A stretch of DNA of 64,000 nucleotides, taken from assembly GCF_029717145.1 (NCBI RefSeq), contig NZ_CP099222.1, positions 992,001-1,056,000 of the forward strand. The letters are read 5' to 3'. The first letter of the stretch is position 1. Every line of letters starts with the position of its first letter. A program made the translations under genes and the position numbers. Positions 44,397-57,311 of this stretch are shown here, piece by piece. The notes under the pieces were generated by a model. The model did no database searches, had not been told where the DNA came from, and saw only the letters and a program-made list of their open reading frames with translations. This DNA is from Citrobacter freundii (lineage in GTDB: Bacteria; Pseudomonadota; Gammaproteobacteria; Enterobacterales; Enterobacteriaceae).

Positions 44397-45569
44397 TTAG
44401 CCCGCGTTGGCCCGCACGATCTCTTCGATCATTTTATTGACCGGAGCAAGGTTGATTTCTCGAGCATTACTTTCTGCAACCGGCGTAGTACGCACCTGGC
44501 TTGCCAGAATCTGTCCGTCACGATTTTGGGTATCGACCGTTACCAGCGTAGACAGGCCAATACGCAGTGGATGTTGCGCTAACTGCTGGGCATCCAGTTC
44601 AATACGCACGGGCAGACGCTGGACGACTTTGATCCAGTTACCGGTTGCGTTCTGTGCTGGCAGCAGCGAGAAGGCGCTACCGGTCCCCATATCGAGGCCG
44701 ACAACCTTACCGGTGTATTTCACGTCATCGCCGTAAATATCACTGATCACCGTTGCTGGTTGGCCGATGCGCATATGCGCAAGCTGGGTTTCTTTGAAGT
44801 TGGCGTCCACCCACAGGTTGGTGGCAGGGACAACGGCCATCAGCGGTGTGGTTGGGCTAATCTGCGCGCCAGGCTGCACGGCACGACGGGACACGTAGCC
44901 GGTCATCGGGCTAACAATTTTGGTACGTTCCAGCGCCAGCCAGGCATTACGCACTTCGGTGGCCGCTTGTTGCACGGCAGGCTGGTCTTCAAGCCTACTG
45001 CCGAGGATCATCGCCTGGTTGGCATTGTATTGCTGTATTGCGACATCAAGCTGAGCCTGCGCGCTGGCAACGGCATCACGCGCATGTTGCAGTTCTTCGC
45101 GACCGATCAGGTTAGCATTTCCCAACGGGACGCGGCGATTAAAGTCGCTTTGTGCCTGCGCCAGGGCGGTTTTCTGCACCTCAATGCTGGCCTGAAGCTG
45201 CTTGCTGTTGATCATCAACTGGTGCGTCTGGCGCACGCTGGAGGCCAACGCCGTTTTGGCTTTTTCAAGCGCCTGCTTAGCGTCCGTCTGGTCGAGGGTC
45301 ACCAGCACGTCGCCTTGTTTGACATAGTCAGTGTTATCAGCCCAGACTTTCGTCACGCTGCCTGATACCTGCGCCATGATTTGAACCTGGTTCCCTGCCA
45401 CGTACGCATCGTCTGTCTCTTCGACATGACGCAGTACTAAAAACCAATAAATCCCATATGCCACGGCAATGATAATAAAGAGCAAGGTCAGAAGCAGCAG
45501 CATACTTTTACGTTTGCCATTCTTCTTGACCGGTTGCTGCGGGGTTTGAGTCTCCGCATTTGCGCTCAT
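44397..45569 (-). CDS. emrA: EmrA, membrane fusion protein
   Basis: Periplasmic adaptor of the EmrAB-TolC pump. One N-terminal membrane helix (about residues 25-48) is followed by a split lipoyl domain (ETDDAYVAGNQVQIMAQVSG; VSRRAVQPGAQISPTTPL) around a long coiled-coil hairpin. I chose ATG 45569 (MSANAETQTPQQ, 390 aa as in E. coli), preceded by GGAGA. Confidence 0.96.
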   Translation of the reverse strand: MSANAETQTPQQPVKKNGKRKSMLLLLTLLFIIIAVAYGIYWFLVLRHVEETDDAYVAGNQVQIMAQVSGSVTKVWADNTDYVKQGDVLVTLDQTDAKQALEKAKTALASSVRQTHQLMINSKQLQASIEVQKTALAQAQSDFNRRVPLGNANLIGREELQHARDAVASAQAQLDVAIQQYNANQAMILGSRLEDQPAVQQAATEVRNAWLALERTKIVSPMTGYVSRRAVQPGAQISPTTPLMAVVPATNLWVDANFKETQLAHMRIGQPATVISDIYGDDVKYTGKVVGLDMGTGSAFSLLPAQNATGNWIKVVQRLPVRIELDAQQLAQHPLRIGLSTLVTVDTQNRDGQILASQVRTTPVAESNAREINLAPVNKMIEEIVRANAG

Positions 45570-45625
45570 GTTGTTCTCCACGATCTTATTTTTTTTCACA
45601 TCGGCTGAGCCGACCTGTTTATCAG

Positions 45626-45654
45626 AAAGGCCAGCAGGGTGACCTGCTGGCCTG
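45626..45654 (-). terminator. Hairpin between mprA and emrA
   Basis: A perfect 10-bp stem (GGCCAGCAGG/CCTGCTGGCC) with a 4-nt loop; on the minus strand TTTCTG follows. It may attenuate transcription from mprA into emrAB. Confidence 0.6.
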
Positions 45655-45699
45655 TCGGTTTTTCATTTATCAATCTGGATTTTTGAGCGTGTCGGCGCG

Positions 45700-46230
45700 T
45701 TAACGCAGCGCGTCGAGTACCGTGCCATCCTGTTCCATCTGATCAAGACGGGTCAGAAGCTTGCGGGTGATGTGCTCAAGCTGATCTTTTTCTGTGGTGC
45801 TAAGAGATGACCAGAGCTGATGCAGACAGTTATGCTGAGGCGGTAATACCTCTTGCAAGAATGCATGGCCTTTCTCGGTCAACTGTAGATGCAGGCAGCG
45901 GCGATCGTTATCGCTTTCGCGACGCTCGATCCAGCCACGTTTTTCTAACTCATCCGCGATACGCGTGGCGTTAGTCCGCGACGAACCCAGTGCGCAACTC
46001 AGTTCAGAAGGCTGAATACTGTGGTTTTCCTGAGACTCCAGCGTAATCAACGCCATAAACAACGTCTCGTTAATCCCTTGAGCTTTCAGCATTTTATTGC
46101 GGTTTTCCAGCAACTTGCCCTGCATGTGCATGCAAAGACGAGTCAGAAGAACTTCCTGGTAAGGGAATTCTTCGTAGCGGCTGGCGCGAAATTTTAGCAT
46201 TTGTTCAATGGGCGTAAACGAACTATCCAT
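45700..46230 (-). CDS. mprA: MprA (EmrR), MarR-family repressor of emrAB
   Basis: A 176-residue winged-helix repressor; the recognition region is [31 protein letters not shown]. Ligands such as uncouplers release it from the mprA promoter and induce emrAB. It is the first gene of mprA-emrAB. The 90-bp gap before it is A/T-rich and presumably holds the autoregulated operator. Confidence 0.96.
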   Translation of the reverse strand: MDSSFTPIEQMLKFRASRYEEFPYQEVLLTRLCMHMQGKLLENRNKMLKAQGINETLFMALITLESQENHSIQPSELSCALGSSRTNATRIADELEKRGWIERRESDNDRRCLHLQLTEKGHAFLQEVLPPQHNCLHQLWSSLSTTEKDQLEHITRKLLTRLDQMEQDGTVLDALR

Positions 46231-46320
46231 TTGGGTATAACCTCATTAATTTCAGCCGATATAGTAACGACAGTGACAAATAAAGTAAATGTATTATTTA
46301 TTTAAAATGATTATTTTTAC

Positions 46321-46656
46321 CTATAAAACAACCCACATTTTCCAGGCTAATCCGTAGCCCAGAGCACTCAGCAATGTCGGAATGATGATGCTGCGGGTCT
46401 TAAAATAGCTTGCGCCCAGTACAACAAACCCCACCAACGTTGGCACAAACCGACGAGCGTCGTGCATAACTTCAGGTGCGGTAGACACCACCAGTAGGGC
46501 GCAAATTGATGCTATGCCAATGGTGTCGAGTAAAATGCCGGTTGCGCCGCGTTTTGTCGGGCGAACATTTCCCACCCCCAGACGCAGCGGTAAATAACGA
46601 AAGCAGTAGTTGACGCCGCCAACCAGCAGGCCAAGCAGCAGAACCTCATAACTCAT
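46321..46656 (-). CDS. ygaH: YgaH, L-valine exporter small subunit
   Basis: A 111-residue AzlD-type membrane protein with about four helices, partner of YgaZ in branched-chain amino acid (valine) export. Length and sequence match E. coli. Its start overlaps the ygaZ end by 11 bp. Confidence 0.94.
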   Translation of the reverse strand: MSYEVLLLGLLVGGVNYCFRYLPLRLGVGNVRPTKRGATGILLDTIGIASICALLVVSTAPEVMHDARRFVPTLVGFVVLGASYFKTRSIIIPTLLSALGYGLAWKMWVVL

Positions 46657-47383
46657 CAGGCGCCCCCTGCCAGAATGACTGGATAAGCGCCGTCAGACAT
46701 CCGCAAACAATGCCAGCGAGTATGGCGGCAGGAATAGAAAAAAACGTCACGCCCGCCAGTGCTCCGCCGAGTGCCGCGGTCACACACAGCGACTGTTTAC
46801 GCTGAAATGACGCGAGCAGAAAACTCATAAACAGCGCCGGGAGCATAAAACCCAGCGCCGCTTCGACCGCCGGAAAATCCTTCAGTAAGCCACTGCCGGA
46901 GAATGCGCCAATAATCGTACCGAATACCCAGGAAATCCAGGCACATAGTGCGATCCCCATCATCCAGTTCTCACTCCAGCGGCGATTGTCCCGCACCAGC
47001 TTCGCCGTTGCGGCGGCAAACACTTCATCAGTGAGGCCAAAGGCCCACACTGCGCTTTTAGGTTTACTGAGTCGTTGGGCGATGCGGCTGCGCAGGGAAG
47101 GGCCATACAACACATGGCGTACGTCCATGGCCATCACGGTGAGCGCGGCGACCCATAGCGAACTGCCCGCGGCAAGCATGGTAGTGATGACGAATTGGCT
47201 GGCACCGGCATAGATAATGCAGGAGAAAAAGACGCTTTCGACGGGCGTAAAGCCCAGACGAGTGGCATTGAGACCAAATGCAAAGGCGACCGGAATATAG
47301 CTGATGACGATCGGCAGACTGTCTTTGAATCCTTCCGTTAAGGTTGCCGGGCTGGGGTCTGACTGGGGAACAGGGCTTTCCAT
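46646..47383 (-). CDS. ygaZ: YgaZ, L-valine exporter large subunit
   Basis: A 245-residue AzlC-type membrane protein ([20 protein letters not shown] near the N-terminus). It forms the branched-chain amino acid exporter with YgaH. An inverted repeat lies in the gap about 65 bp upstream. Confidence 0.94.
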   Translation of the reverse strand: MESPVPQSDPSPATLTEGFKDSLPIVISYIPVAFAFGLNATRLGFTPVESVFFSCIIYAGASQFVITTMLAAGSSLWVAALTVMAMDVRHVLYGPSLRSRIAQRLSKPKSAVWAFGLTDEVFAAATAKLVRDNRRWSENWMMGIALCAWISWVFGTIIGAFSGSGLLKDFPAVEAALGFMLPALFMSFLLASFQRKQSLCVTAALGGALAGVTFFSIPAAILAGIVCGCLTALIQSFWQGAPDEL

Positions 47384-47447
47384 AGGATTATAGGCTTCAT
47401 TACCGAAATTTAAATAACCTGGCTCAATGAGTTATAACCTTAGCAGA

Positions 47448-47484
47448 CTGATGAGCTCCTTAACACCCTGAGGAGCTCAATCAG
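47448..47484. promoter_or_regulatory. Inverted repeat upstream of ygaZ
   Basis: CTGATGAGCTCCT and AGGAGCTCAATCAG pair over 13 bases with one bulge around a 10-nt loop. It lies between the ygaY stop and ygaZ start. No T run follows on either strand, so an operator or processing stem is as likely as a terminator. Confidence 0.45.
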
Positions 47485-47505
47485 CGGCAAACACGCGCGA
47501 TACGC

Positions 47506-48690
47506 TTAATTTACGGCTTCCTGGCGGTGAAAACCTCGCCACCAGACCAGCAGGTTGAGTACGGCAACGGTCGATCCTGCCAGACAAACGCCAGCCCAGC
47601 CGGCATGCTGCCAGGCAGAGGCTGAAATCAGTGAACCTGCCGCCCCGCCAATAAAATAGCTGGTCATATAGCCGGCGGTCAGTCGGTTACGCGCATCCGG
47701 GTGAATGCGGTAAATAACCGTCTGGTTGGTGATATGCACGCCCTGAACGGTGAGATCCAGTACCAGAATGCCAATTATCAGCATCGGTACTGACGTATGA
47801 CCCAACCAGATTGCCAGCCAGGAGAGCAGCAGTAACAACAGACCTAATGTCGTGGTGAGATGGGATTTGCCCTTATCAGCAAATCCACCTGCAGGACGAG
47901 CGCCGAGCGCACCGGCGGCACCGGCCAGGCCAAACAGGCCAATCATGCCTTCTGAATAGTTAAACGGCGGTGCCGCCAGCAAAAATGCCATTGATGTCCA
48001 GAGAATACTAAAGTTGGCAAACGTCAGGCAGCCCAGCATCGCCCGGGTACGCAGCAGTTTATCGTGGATAAACAGGCTGAAGACCGAGCCTAACAACTGT
48101 GGATAGTTGAGATGGGTTTCTGATTTCATCTTCGGCAGTCCGCGCCATAGCGCGATAGCCATTAGCGCCATCAGCACCGAGGCGACCCAAAATACCGTGC
48201 GCCAGCCGCCGAGATTCGCCAGCAGCCCGGCCACGGTACGAGCCAGTAAAATCCCCAACAGCAGACCGCTCATAATGGTGCCGACAACTTTGCCGCGTGT
48301 CTCCGGCGTGGCGAGTGTGGCCGCCAGCGGAACCAATATTTGTGCTACGACGGAAAACAACCCGGTCAGTGCCGTGCCGAGGATCAGCATGCTCAACGAC
48401 TGGCTGCTGGCGGTAATCAACATGCCGCCAGCGGCGAGTAACGTCATGGACACGATAAGCCCCCGCCGCTCAAACATATCGCCAAGCGGTACCAGAAACA
48501 GTAGGCCCGCGGCGTAGCCAAGCTGTGCCGCGGTGACGATAAAGCCTGCGGTACTGGCTGATAATGAGAAGTTGCGCGCGATGGTATCGAGCAGCGGCTG
48601 GGCGTAATAGTTACTGGCGACGGCGAGACCCGTGGCGATGGACATGAGCAGGATCAGCGATCGGCTAAGTCCCTGAGAGGAATTTGTCAT
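47506..48690 (-). CDS. ygaY: YgaY, MFS transporter (intact)
   Basis: A 394-residue, 12-helix MFS protein of the drug:H+ antiporter type. Motif A is in GDMFERRGLI. It has one full-length frame, whereas ygaY of E. coli K-12 is annotated as a pseudogene. I chose ATG 48690 (MTNSSQGLSRS) rather than a TTG 11 codons upstream; the ribosome binding site is weak in both cases. Substrate unknown. Confidence 0.85.
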   Translation of the reverse strand: MTNSSQGLSRSLILLMSIATGLAVASNYYAQPLLDTIARNFSLSASTAGFIVTAAQLGYAAGLLFLVPLGDMFERRGLIVSMTLLAAGGMLITASSQSLSMLILGTALTGLFSVVAQILVPLAATLATPETRGKVVGTIMSGLLLGILLARTVAGLLANLGGWRTVFWVASVLMALMAIALWRGLPKMKSETHLNYPQLLGSVFSLFIHDKLLRTRAMLGCLTFANFSILWTSMAFLLAAPPFNYSEGMIGLFGLAGAAGALGARPAGGFADKGKSHLTTTLGLLLLLLSWLAIWLGHTSVPMLIIGILVLDLTVQGVHITNQTVIYRIHPDARNRLTAGYMTSYFIGGAAGSLISASAWQHAGWAGVCLAGSTVAVLNLLVWWRGFHRQEAVN

Positions 48691-48799
48691 TGTTTTCAGC
48701 TGAATAATGGATTTCTGAAACAATCATAACGGAAGTGGATAAATGTTGCTGATTTGTTAGGTGATGGATTGTGCGGTTTCGGGCGAGTGAAGAGATGCG

Positions 48800-48885
48800 T
48801 GCCGGATAAGACGCATTGCGCCACCATCCGGCATTGGTGTGGTTACTTACTGTGCCTGATGGCGCTACGCTTATCAGGCCTACGA
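48800..48885. repeat. BIME between ygaY and proX
   Basis: Two opposed REP units (GCCGGATAAGACGC...CATCCGGC and CCTGATGGCGCTACGCTTATCAGG) just downstream of the proX stop. Confidence 0.8.
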
Positions 48886-48890
48886 GTGGG

Positions 48891-49886
48891 TTACTTCTGC
48901 GCAGCTAATGCTTCTTTTACCCAGCCGTCGAACTGCTGCTGGTGGGCTTTGATCCAACCATCAACGTGACCCTGCACATCGGCTTCGGAAGCTTTGCCCT
49001 CATGCATCATCGCGTTTTGTGCGTTGATGTCCGCCAGTGGCAGCTTGATGATGGCAAACAGCTTCGCCGCGGCCGGGTTTTTCTCTGCCCATGCCTTGTT
49101 GGCAACGATATGCATGGTGTTGACCGGGAAGCCGTAGTTCGCGCCGTTTGGCAGCTTGGTGTCAATGTCTTTCTGCTCACCCGGCAGGGAAGAGAACGGC
49201 ACCTGCAGCCAGACCACGTCTTTGCCCGGCTTCATCACGTCGCTCACCCAGTATGGTGTCCAGGTGTAGTAGAGAATCGGTTTGCCTTCTTTAAAGCGCG
49301 TGATGGTGTCAGCCATCATCGCCGCGTAGTTGCCGTGGCTGACGTCGACCGTTTTTTGCAGATCGAAGGCTTTATTCTGGTGGTTGATGACCGCTTCGCA
49401 GCCCCAGCCGGGTGAACAGCCCATCATGTCAGCTTTACCGTCGCCGTTGGTATCAAAGATTTTGGCAATCTTTGGGTCTTTCAACTGGGCGATATTGGTG
49501 ATTTTGTACTGCTCAGCGGTTTTTTTGTCGATCAGATACCCCTGTGCAGCCCCCGTTACGAATACCCCTTCGCGATAGAACTTTTTGTCTCCGCCCGCGG
49601 CGGCGTACATGTCGTCATGCAGTGGCTGCCAGTTCACGGCGGTAAAGGTTGCATCGCCAGAAGCAATAGAGGTGTAGCCGACGTTGTAATCAACTTCGCT
49701 GGCTTTGTTGACGGTATAACCCAGTTTTTCCAGCGCACGAGCGACCAGCTGTGTCTGGAACGATTCTTCAGAGATCGTGCTCTGGATAGGTTGCACGGTA
49801 ATGCCTTTGCCCGGCAGGTCGGCAGCGAAAGCGCTGGTGGAGACAAGGGTGGCAAACGCTGTGGCAAAAAGTACGGTATGTCGCAT
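48891..49886 (-). CDS. proX: ProX, glycine betaine/proline betaine-binding protein
   Basis: Periplasmic substrate-binding protein of the ProU osmoprotectant transporter. A signal peptide of about 21 residues ends at SAFA before ADLPGKGI. Tryptophans lining the betaine cage are present ([19 protein letters not shown]). I chose ATG 49886 ([11 protein letters not shown], 331 aa); the longer open frame enters a REP element. It is the last gene of proVWX. Confidence 0.96.
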   Translation of the reverse strand: MRHTVLFATAFATLVSTSAFAADLPGKGITVQPIQSTISEESFQTQLVARALEKLGYTVNKASEVDYNVGYTSIASGDATFTAVNWQPLHDDMYAAAGGDKKFYREGVFVTGAAQGYLIDKKTAEQYKITNIAQLKDPKIAKIFDTNGDGKADMMGCSPGWGCEAVINHQNKAFDLQKTVDVSHGNYAAMMADTITRFKEGKPILYYTWTPYWVSDVMKPGKDVVWLQVPFSSLPGEQKDIDTKLPNGANYGFPVNTMHIVANKAWAEKNPAAAKLFAIIKLPLADINAQNAMMHEGKASEADVQGHVDGWIKAHQQQFDGWVKEALAAQK

Positions 49887-49916
49887 CGTTATTCCTTTAA
49901 TTATTGGAGGGACGTG

Positions 49917-49946
49917 CAGGCCCGGTAAGCGCAATACCACCGGGCA
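49917..49946. repeat. REP element between proW and proX
   Basis: GCCCGGTAAGCGC and ACCACCGGGC form a REP-type stem within the proVWX operon. Confidence 0.7.
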
Positions 49947-49955
49947 ACAGGTGAA

Positions 49956-51020
49956 TTACTTAGTGAAAAGGCGGGTGATAAGCCCAACAGGGCCGGTGGT
50001 GTACCAGCGACGGTTACCCCGGCTGCGCGAGTCGCGACCGACGGCCTGCGTCAGGCGGTCCAGAATGATGGCGAGGATCACAATCCCAACCCCGCCAACG
50101 GTAGCCAGCCCCATATCGAGACGCCCGATACCGCGCAGTACCATCTGACCCAATCCACCGACGGCGATCATCGAGGCGATGACGACCATGGAAAGCGCCA
50201 GCATCAGCGTCTGGTTAACCCCCGCCATAATGGTGGGCATCGCCAGCGGCAGCTGGACTTTAAACAGCATCTGACGCGGGCTGGCACCAAAGGAGCGAGA
50301 AGCTTCAATCAGATCGGCTGGCACCTGGTTAATACCCAGAATGGTCAGACGCACAATCGGTGGCAGGGCGAAGATAATCGTCACCACGACGCCCGGCACG
50401 TTACCAATGCCGAATAACATCACAATCGGCACCAGATAGACGAACGCAGGCGTGGTTTGCATGGCATCGAGCAGGGGACGAACGATCTTTGCCGCACGCG
50501 GACTGCGCGCCAGCCAGATCCCCATCGGTAAACCGATTAGCACACAGAACAGCAGCGCGGTCAGCACCAGTGCCAGGGTGATCATCGCCTGTGACCAGGC
50601 GCCAATCGCGCCAATCGCGACCAGTGAAATCAGCGTGGCAACGCCCATCCCGATGCCAGAAATCTGCCAGGCGATTAAAGCGAAAAGAATAATCGCCACC
50701 GGCGCAGGCATCCCCAGCAGCAGTTGCTGGAAGCCGTTGAGAATGTAATCTACCGGGACACGAATGCCCTGGAAGACGGGACGAAAATGGGTCACCACCC
50801 AGTCGATCCCTTCGGTGACCCAGCTATCGAGCGGGATCAGTGTTTTATGGAACGGATCCATAATATTGAAATGCTCAGGTGCTGGCGCGGGCGCGCTGGT
50901 CAGCCAGTCTGCGCTGCCGCCGTCGGTAGGCGCGCTTGACGCGGTACCCCAGGCATCAGCGGATTGTGCAGCGCTATCGGTTGCTGGTGTCGTGTCCCAC
51001 GGATTTGTTTGATCAGTCAT
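49956..51020 (-). CDS. proW: ProW, glycine betaine ABC transporter permease
   Basis: A 354-residue permease. A long N-terminal extension rich in Asp/Ser/Ala (about 1-100) is a known trait of ProW, and at least six helices follow. The permease loop [20 protein letters not shown] contacts ProV. It overlaps proV by 8 bp. Confidence 0.96.
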   Translation of the reverse strand: MTDQTNPWDTTPATDSAAQSADAWGTASSAPTDGGSADWLTSAPAPAPEHFNIMDPFHKTLIPLDSWVTEGIDWVVTHFRPVFQGIRVPVDYILNGFQQLLLGMPAPVAIILFALIAWQISGIGMGVATLISLVAIGAIGAWSQAMITLALVLTALLFCVLIGLPMGIWLARSPRAAKIVRPLLDAMQTTPAFVYLVPIVMLFGIGNVPGVVVTIIFALPPIVRLTILGINQVPADLIEASRSFGASPRQMLFKVQLPLAMPTIMAGVNQTLMLALSMVVIASMIAVGGLGQMVLRGIGRLDMGLATVGGVGIVILAIILDRLTQAVGRDSRSRGNRRWYTTGPVGLITRLFTK

Positions 51021-52215
51021 TGTTTGCCCCCTCGCGATCTAAAGCCTGTAGCAGCATGCGTTTGGAAATAATGCCCACATACTGATGTTCCTCATCGACA
51101 ACCGGTACCGCGCACGGTGCTTGCCCGACATGAGAAAGCAGCTCGCTCAGCGGCGTTTTCGCCTCTACGGCTAACGGTTCGTCGATCAGTGCGGCTTCAA
51201 TACCCTGCGCCTGACGTAAGGCGGTTTTTAATGAGTCGATGGAGACCACGCCAACAAACTTGTTTCCGCGTTCAATCACGTAACCAAATTCACGGTCTTT
51301 ATCCTGCAATAATTGCAGTGCCGAACGTGGGCCAATCCCTGGTGTTTTACGAATTAAGCCTTCAGGGCTACGACGGGAAATATCTTTCGCGCTGAATACC
51401 TGGCTAATATCAACACCACGGAAGAAGGTGCGCACATAATCATTGGCCGGGTTATTCAGGATTTCATCCGGGGTACCGACCTGCACCACTTCACCATTTT
51501 GCATAATAGCGATGCGGTCACCAATGCGCATGGCTTCGTCGAGATCGTGGGAAATAAAGACCACGGTTCGCTGATGCTTTGCCTGCAGTTTTACCAACTC
51601 ATCCTGCATCTCGGTACGAATTAAAGGATCGAGCGCAGAGAAGGCTTCATCCATTAATAAGATGTCAGGGTTAATGGCTAATGCGCGGGCGAGACCGACA
51701 CGCTGGCGCATACCACCGGAGAGTTCATCCGGGTATCCGTGAGCGTAATTCTCAAGCCCAACCTGGCGGAGCGCATCCAGCGCTTTTTCACGACGTTCAT
51801 CCGCAGCAATACCGGCTAACTCCATACCGAAGGCCGTATTGTCGAGTACCGTCATGTGCGGCATTAGGGCAAAGGACTGGAATACCATCGCAATCTTTTT
51901 TCTGCGCACCTCGCGAAGCTCGGCATCGGATATCCTGGCGATATCCACGCCGTCAATCAGTACCTGCCCGCGGGTGGGTTCAATCAGGCGATTGAGAAGG
52001 CGTACCATTGTGGATTTACCCGAACCGGATAATCCCATGATGACAAATATCTCGCCTTCTTCAATGGCCAGACTGGCGTCTTTAACGCCAAGCGATAGCC
52101 CTGTTTTTTCCAGAATCTGCTCTTTTGAAAATCCTTTTTCAATATATTTGAACGCTCTCTGGGGATGCTCGCCAAATATCTTATAGAGATTTTTAACTTC
52201 TAATTTAATTGCCAT
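51013..52215 (-). CDS. proV: ProV, glycine betaine ABC transporter ATPase
   Basis: A 400-residue ATPase with Walker [10 protein letters not shown], signature [15 protein letters not shown] and Walker [13 protein letters not shown]. Two CBS domains at the C-terminus (about 280-400) sense ionic strength in related transporters. First gene of proVWX. The early coding region is known to contribute to H-NS silencing in E. coli. An IS1 lies 284 bp upstream. Confidence 0.97.
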   Translation of the reverse strand: MAIKLEVKNLYKIFGEHPQRAFKYIEKGFSKEQILEKTGLSLGVKDASLAIEEGEIFVIMGLSGSGKSTMVRLLNRLIEPTRGQVLIDGVDIARISDAELREVRRKKIAMVFQSFALMPHMTVLDNTAFGMELAGIAADERREKALDALRQVGLENYAHGYPDELSGGMRQRVGLARALAINPDILLMDEAFSALDPLIRTEMQDELVKLQAKHQRTVVFISHDLDEAMRIGDRIAIMQNGEVVQVGTPDEILNNPANDYVRTFFRGVDISQVFSAKDISRRSPEGLIRKTPGIGPRSALQLLQDKDREFGYVIERGNKFVGVVSIDSLKTALRQAQGIEAALIDEPLAVEAKTPLSELLSHVGQAPCAVPVVDEEHQYVGIISKRMLLQALDREGANND

Positions 52216-52283
52216 GCAATAGAATTATTCCTGTTATTTGTTTATATCGATATAGTACCTGGTGAAAATAGTTATCTTTTTCT

Positions 52284-52311
52284 ACCCTAACATACTGAGA
52301 ATCTGAGACAA
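52284..52311 (-). promoter_or_regulatory. proU P2 promoter
   Basis: On the minus strand TTGTCT (52311-52306), a 16-bp spacer and TAGGGT (52289-52284) place transcription start about 60 nt before proV. This agrees with the sigma-70 osmoregulated P2 promoter of proU. It is untouched by the IS1. Confidence 0.75.
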
Positions 52312-52474
52312 CCCTGAATTTGGTTGTGGCATGAATATTGCCAAAGGCCAGATGGCGAGATTTCCCGTGATATAAGGGCTGAGCGTGGATGAAACTTCTT
52401 TGATATTTTTTGTAAATGGCAGTAAAAAGTCGCCTGAATTGTTGAAACTCAGGCGAATAATGCGGCTAATATTG

Positions 52475-52481
52475 AGTGTAG
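52475..52481 (-). promoter_or_regulatory. -10 element of proU P1 promoter
   Basis: CTACACT on the minus strand, about 255-265 bp before proV, fits the stationary-phase (sigma-S) P1 promoter known in proU. The IS1 joins 18 bp upstream, so the original -35 region has been replaced. Confidence 0.5.
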
Positions 52482-52490
52482 ATCACACAA

Positions 52491-52499
52491 TGATATTTG
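52491..52499. repeat. IS1 target site duplication (proV side)
   Basis: TGATATTTG, identical to 53268-53276 and directly abutting the IS1 end. Confidence 0.95.
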
Positions 52500-52514
52500 G
52501 GTAATGACTCCAAC

Positions 52515-53018
52515 TTATTGATAGTGTTTTATGTTCAGATAATGCCCGATGACTTTGTCATGCAGCTCCACCGATTTTGAGAACGACAGCGACTTCCGTC
52601 CCAGCCGTGCCAGGTGCTGCCTCAGATTCAGGTTATGCCGCTCAATTCGCTGCGTATATCGCTTGCTGATTACGTGCAGCTTTCCCTTCAGGCGGGATTC
52701 ATACAGCGGCCAGCCATCCGTCATCCATATCACCACGTCAAAGGGTGACAGCAGGCTCATAAGACGCCCCAGCGTCGCCATAGTGCGTTCACCGAAGACG
52801 TGCGCCACAACCGTCTTCCGGAGCCTGTCATACGCGTAAAACAGCCAGCGCTGGCGCGATTTAGCCCCGACATAGCCCCACTGTTCGTCCATTTCCGCGC
52901 AGACGATGACGTCACTGCCCGGCTGTATGCGCGAGGTTACCGACTGCGGCCTGAGTTTTTTAAGTGACGTAAAATCGTGTTGAGGCCAACGCCCATAATG
53001 CGGGCGGTTGCCCGGCAT
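52515..53018 (-). CDS. insB: IS1 InsB, transposase catalytic part
   Basis: A 167-residue frame holding the DDE-type catalytic region of IS1 transposase ([55 protein letters not shown]). The active enzyme InsAB' is made by a -1 frameshift at the A6C slippery site at 52955-52961, visible at the end of insA. No inactivating change seen. Confidence 0.95.
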
Positions 53019-53212
53019 CCAACGCCATTCATGGCCATATCAATGATTTTCTGGTGCGTACCGGGTTGAGAAGCGGTGTAAGTGAACTGCAGTTGCCATG
53101 TTTTACGGCAGTGAGAGCAGAGATAGCGCTGATGTCCGGCGGTGCTTTTGCCGTTACGCACCACCCCGTCAGTAGCTGAACAGGAGGGACAGCTGATAGA
53201 AACAGAAGCCAC
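52937..53212 (-). CDS. insA: IS1 InsA, DNA-binding repressor
   Basis: A 91-residue protein with a zinc-finger region ([16 protein letters not shown] and CSHCRKTW) and a helix-turn-helix near the end ([18 protein letters not shown]). It binds IS1 ends and represses transposition. Translation may shift to the insB frame near its end. Confidence 0.96.
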
Positions 53213-53267
53213 AGGAGCACCTCAAAAACACCATCATACACTAAATCAGTAAGTTGGCAGCATCACC

Positions 53268-53276
53268 TGATATTTG
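53268..53276. repeat. IS1 target site duplication (nrdF side)
   Basis: TGATATTTG, the second copy of the 9-bp duplication. Confidence 0.95.
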
Positions 53277-53346
53277 TGTGATAAAAATGTGATCCCGTTA
53301 AAATATTAACGCGAAAAGTGTAGGGTATTTTCCGCGAAAATGAGAT

Positions 53347-56433
<3,087 letters not shown>

Positions 56434-56461
<28 letters not shown>

Positions 56462-56844
56462 AATTCGCTCACTCCTTTTCGCACGTTGTCGATGTCGCCT
56501 GGCGTCCCCATCAGCTCAAAGCGATAGAGCCACGGCACGGCGCATTTTTGTGAAATTACGTCACCCGCGCGGCCGTAGGCGTCGCCGAAATTGCGATTGC
56601 CGGCGGCGATGACGCCGCAAATTAACGCCCGATTGTGGGGATCGTTTAAAAAGCGGATCACCTGTCGCGGGACCGCGCCTGCCGTACCGCCGCCGCCGTA
56701 AGACGGCACGACTAAAATGTAAGGTTCGTCTACCTGGATCCGCTCGCGTTCGTTAAGCGGAATTCGCACGGCGGGCAGCCCCAGACGCTGTATAAAGCGA
56801 TGGGTATTTTCAGAGCTGCTGGAGAAGTAGACGAGGGTGCTCAT
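56434..56844 (-). CDS. nrdI: NrdI, flavodoxin-like activator of NrdF
   Basis: A 136-residue FMN protein ([33 protein letters not shown]). It supplies oxidant for assembly of the dimanganese-tyrosyl radical cofactor in NrdF. It overlaps nrdH by 4 bp. Confidence 0.96.
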
Positions 56845-57086
56845 GTGTTGGCCACGTGGGGCTGCGGACGCAGACGATTGATCATGTCCGGGCGAAATCC
56901 TGACCAGCGGGTTTCCCCTGCTACCACCACCGGTAATTGGCGAAACCCCTGCTCGCGCAGGGTTTCTGCCAGCTCGGGGGCCAGATCGACATTGATCATC
57001 TCGACGTCAAGCCCACGACCTTCCATCGCCCGTTTCGTGGCGTGGCACTGAATACAGTTATTGCGAGTGTAAATAATAATACGCAT
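56841..57086 (-). CDS. nrdH: NrdH, glutaredoxin-like thioredoxin substrate
   Basis: An 81-residue redoxin with the active-site pair CIQC ([14 protein letters not shown]) and the [10 protein letters not shown] segment. It reduces NrdE. I chose ATG 57086 ([10 protein letters not shown]), matching E. coli NrdH; an in-frame ATG lies five codons upstream. First gene of nrdHIEF, preceded by two NrdR boxes. Confidence 0.96.
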   Translation of the reverse strand: MRIIIYTRNNCIQCHATKRAMEGRGLDVEMINVDLAPELAETLREQGFRQLPVVVAGETRWSGFRPDMINRLRPQPHVANT

Positions 57087-57158
57087 GATTCGTATTTCCA
57101 TTTATGGGTGTAAAAGCGGCGCGATAATGGCGTCGGGTTGTGTGTGTCGTGGTGTAAT

Positions 57159-57206
57159 CAATACTAGATGTAGTTTATAAAAGATTCAACCATACAAGAT
57201 ATGGGA
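57159..57206. promoter_or_regulatory. Two NrdR boxes upstream of nrdHIEF
   Basis: Two similar 16-bp motifs, one around CAATACTAGATGTAGT (57159-57174) and one around CATACAAGATATGGGA (57191-57206), are spaced 31 bp centre to centre. Tandem boxes about three helical turns apart are characteristic of NrdR control. They lie 75-120 bp before nrdH. Confidence 0.65.
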
Positions 57207-57270
57207 TTTTAGAGTGGTGAGGGGCCGGGGGATGAGTGTGGCGGAGGGCGGGGTATGTAGCATTACGGGT

Positions 57271-57303
57271 TGCCGGATAAGGCGTTTCCGCCGCCATCCG
57301 GCA
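57271..57303. repeat. REP element downstream of the AhpD-like gene
   Basis: TGCCGGATAAGGCG and CCGCCATCCGGCA form a single REP stem that ends 9 bp before the AhpD-like stop. Confidence 0.75.
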
Positions 57304-57311
57304 CCACAGAA

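Larger units (their letters stand above)
52500..53267 (-). mobile_element. IS1 insertion sequence, complete
   Basis: Exactly 768 bp, with terminal repeats GGTAATGACTCCAACTTATT at the left (IRR) and the complement of GGTGATGCTGCCAACTTACT at the right (IRL). It carries insA and insB in the direction of proV. Perfect 9-bp direct repeats flank it, showing a simple and probably recent transposition. Both frames are intact, so it looks active. It splits the nrdF-proV gap, which without it would be about 354 bp, as in E. coli. Confidence 0.98.
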
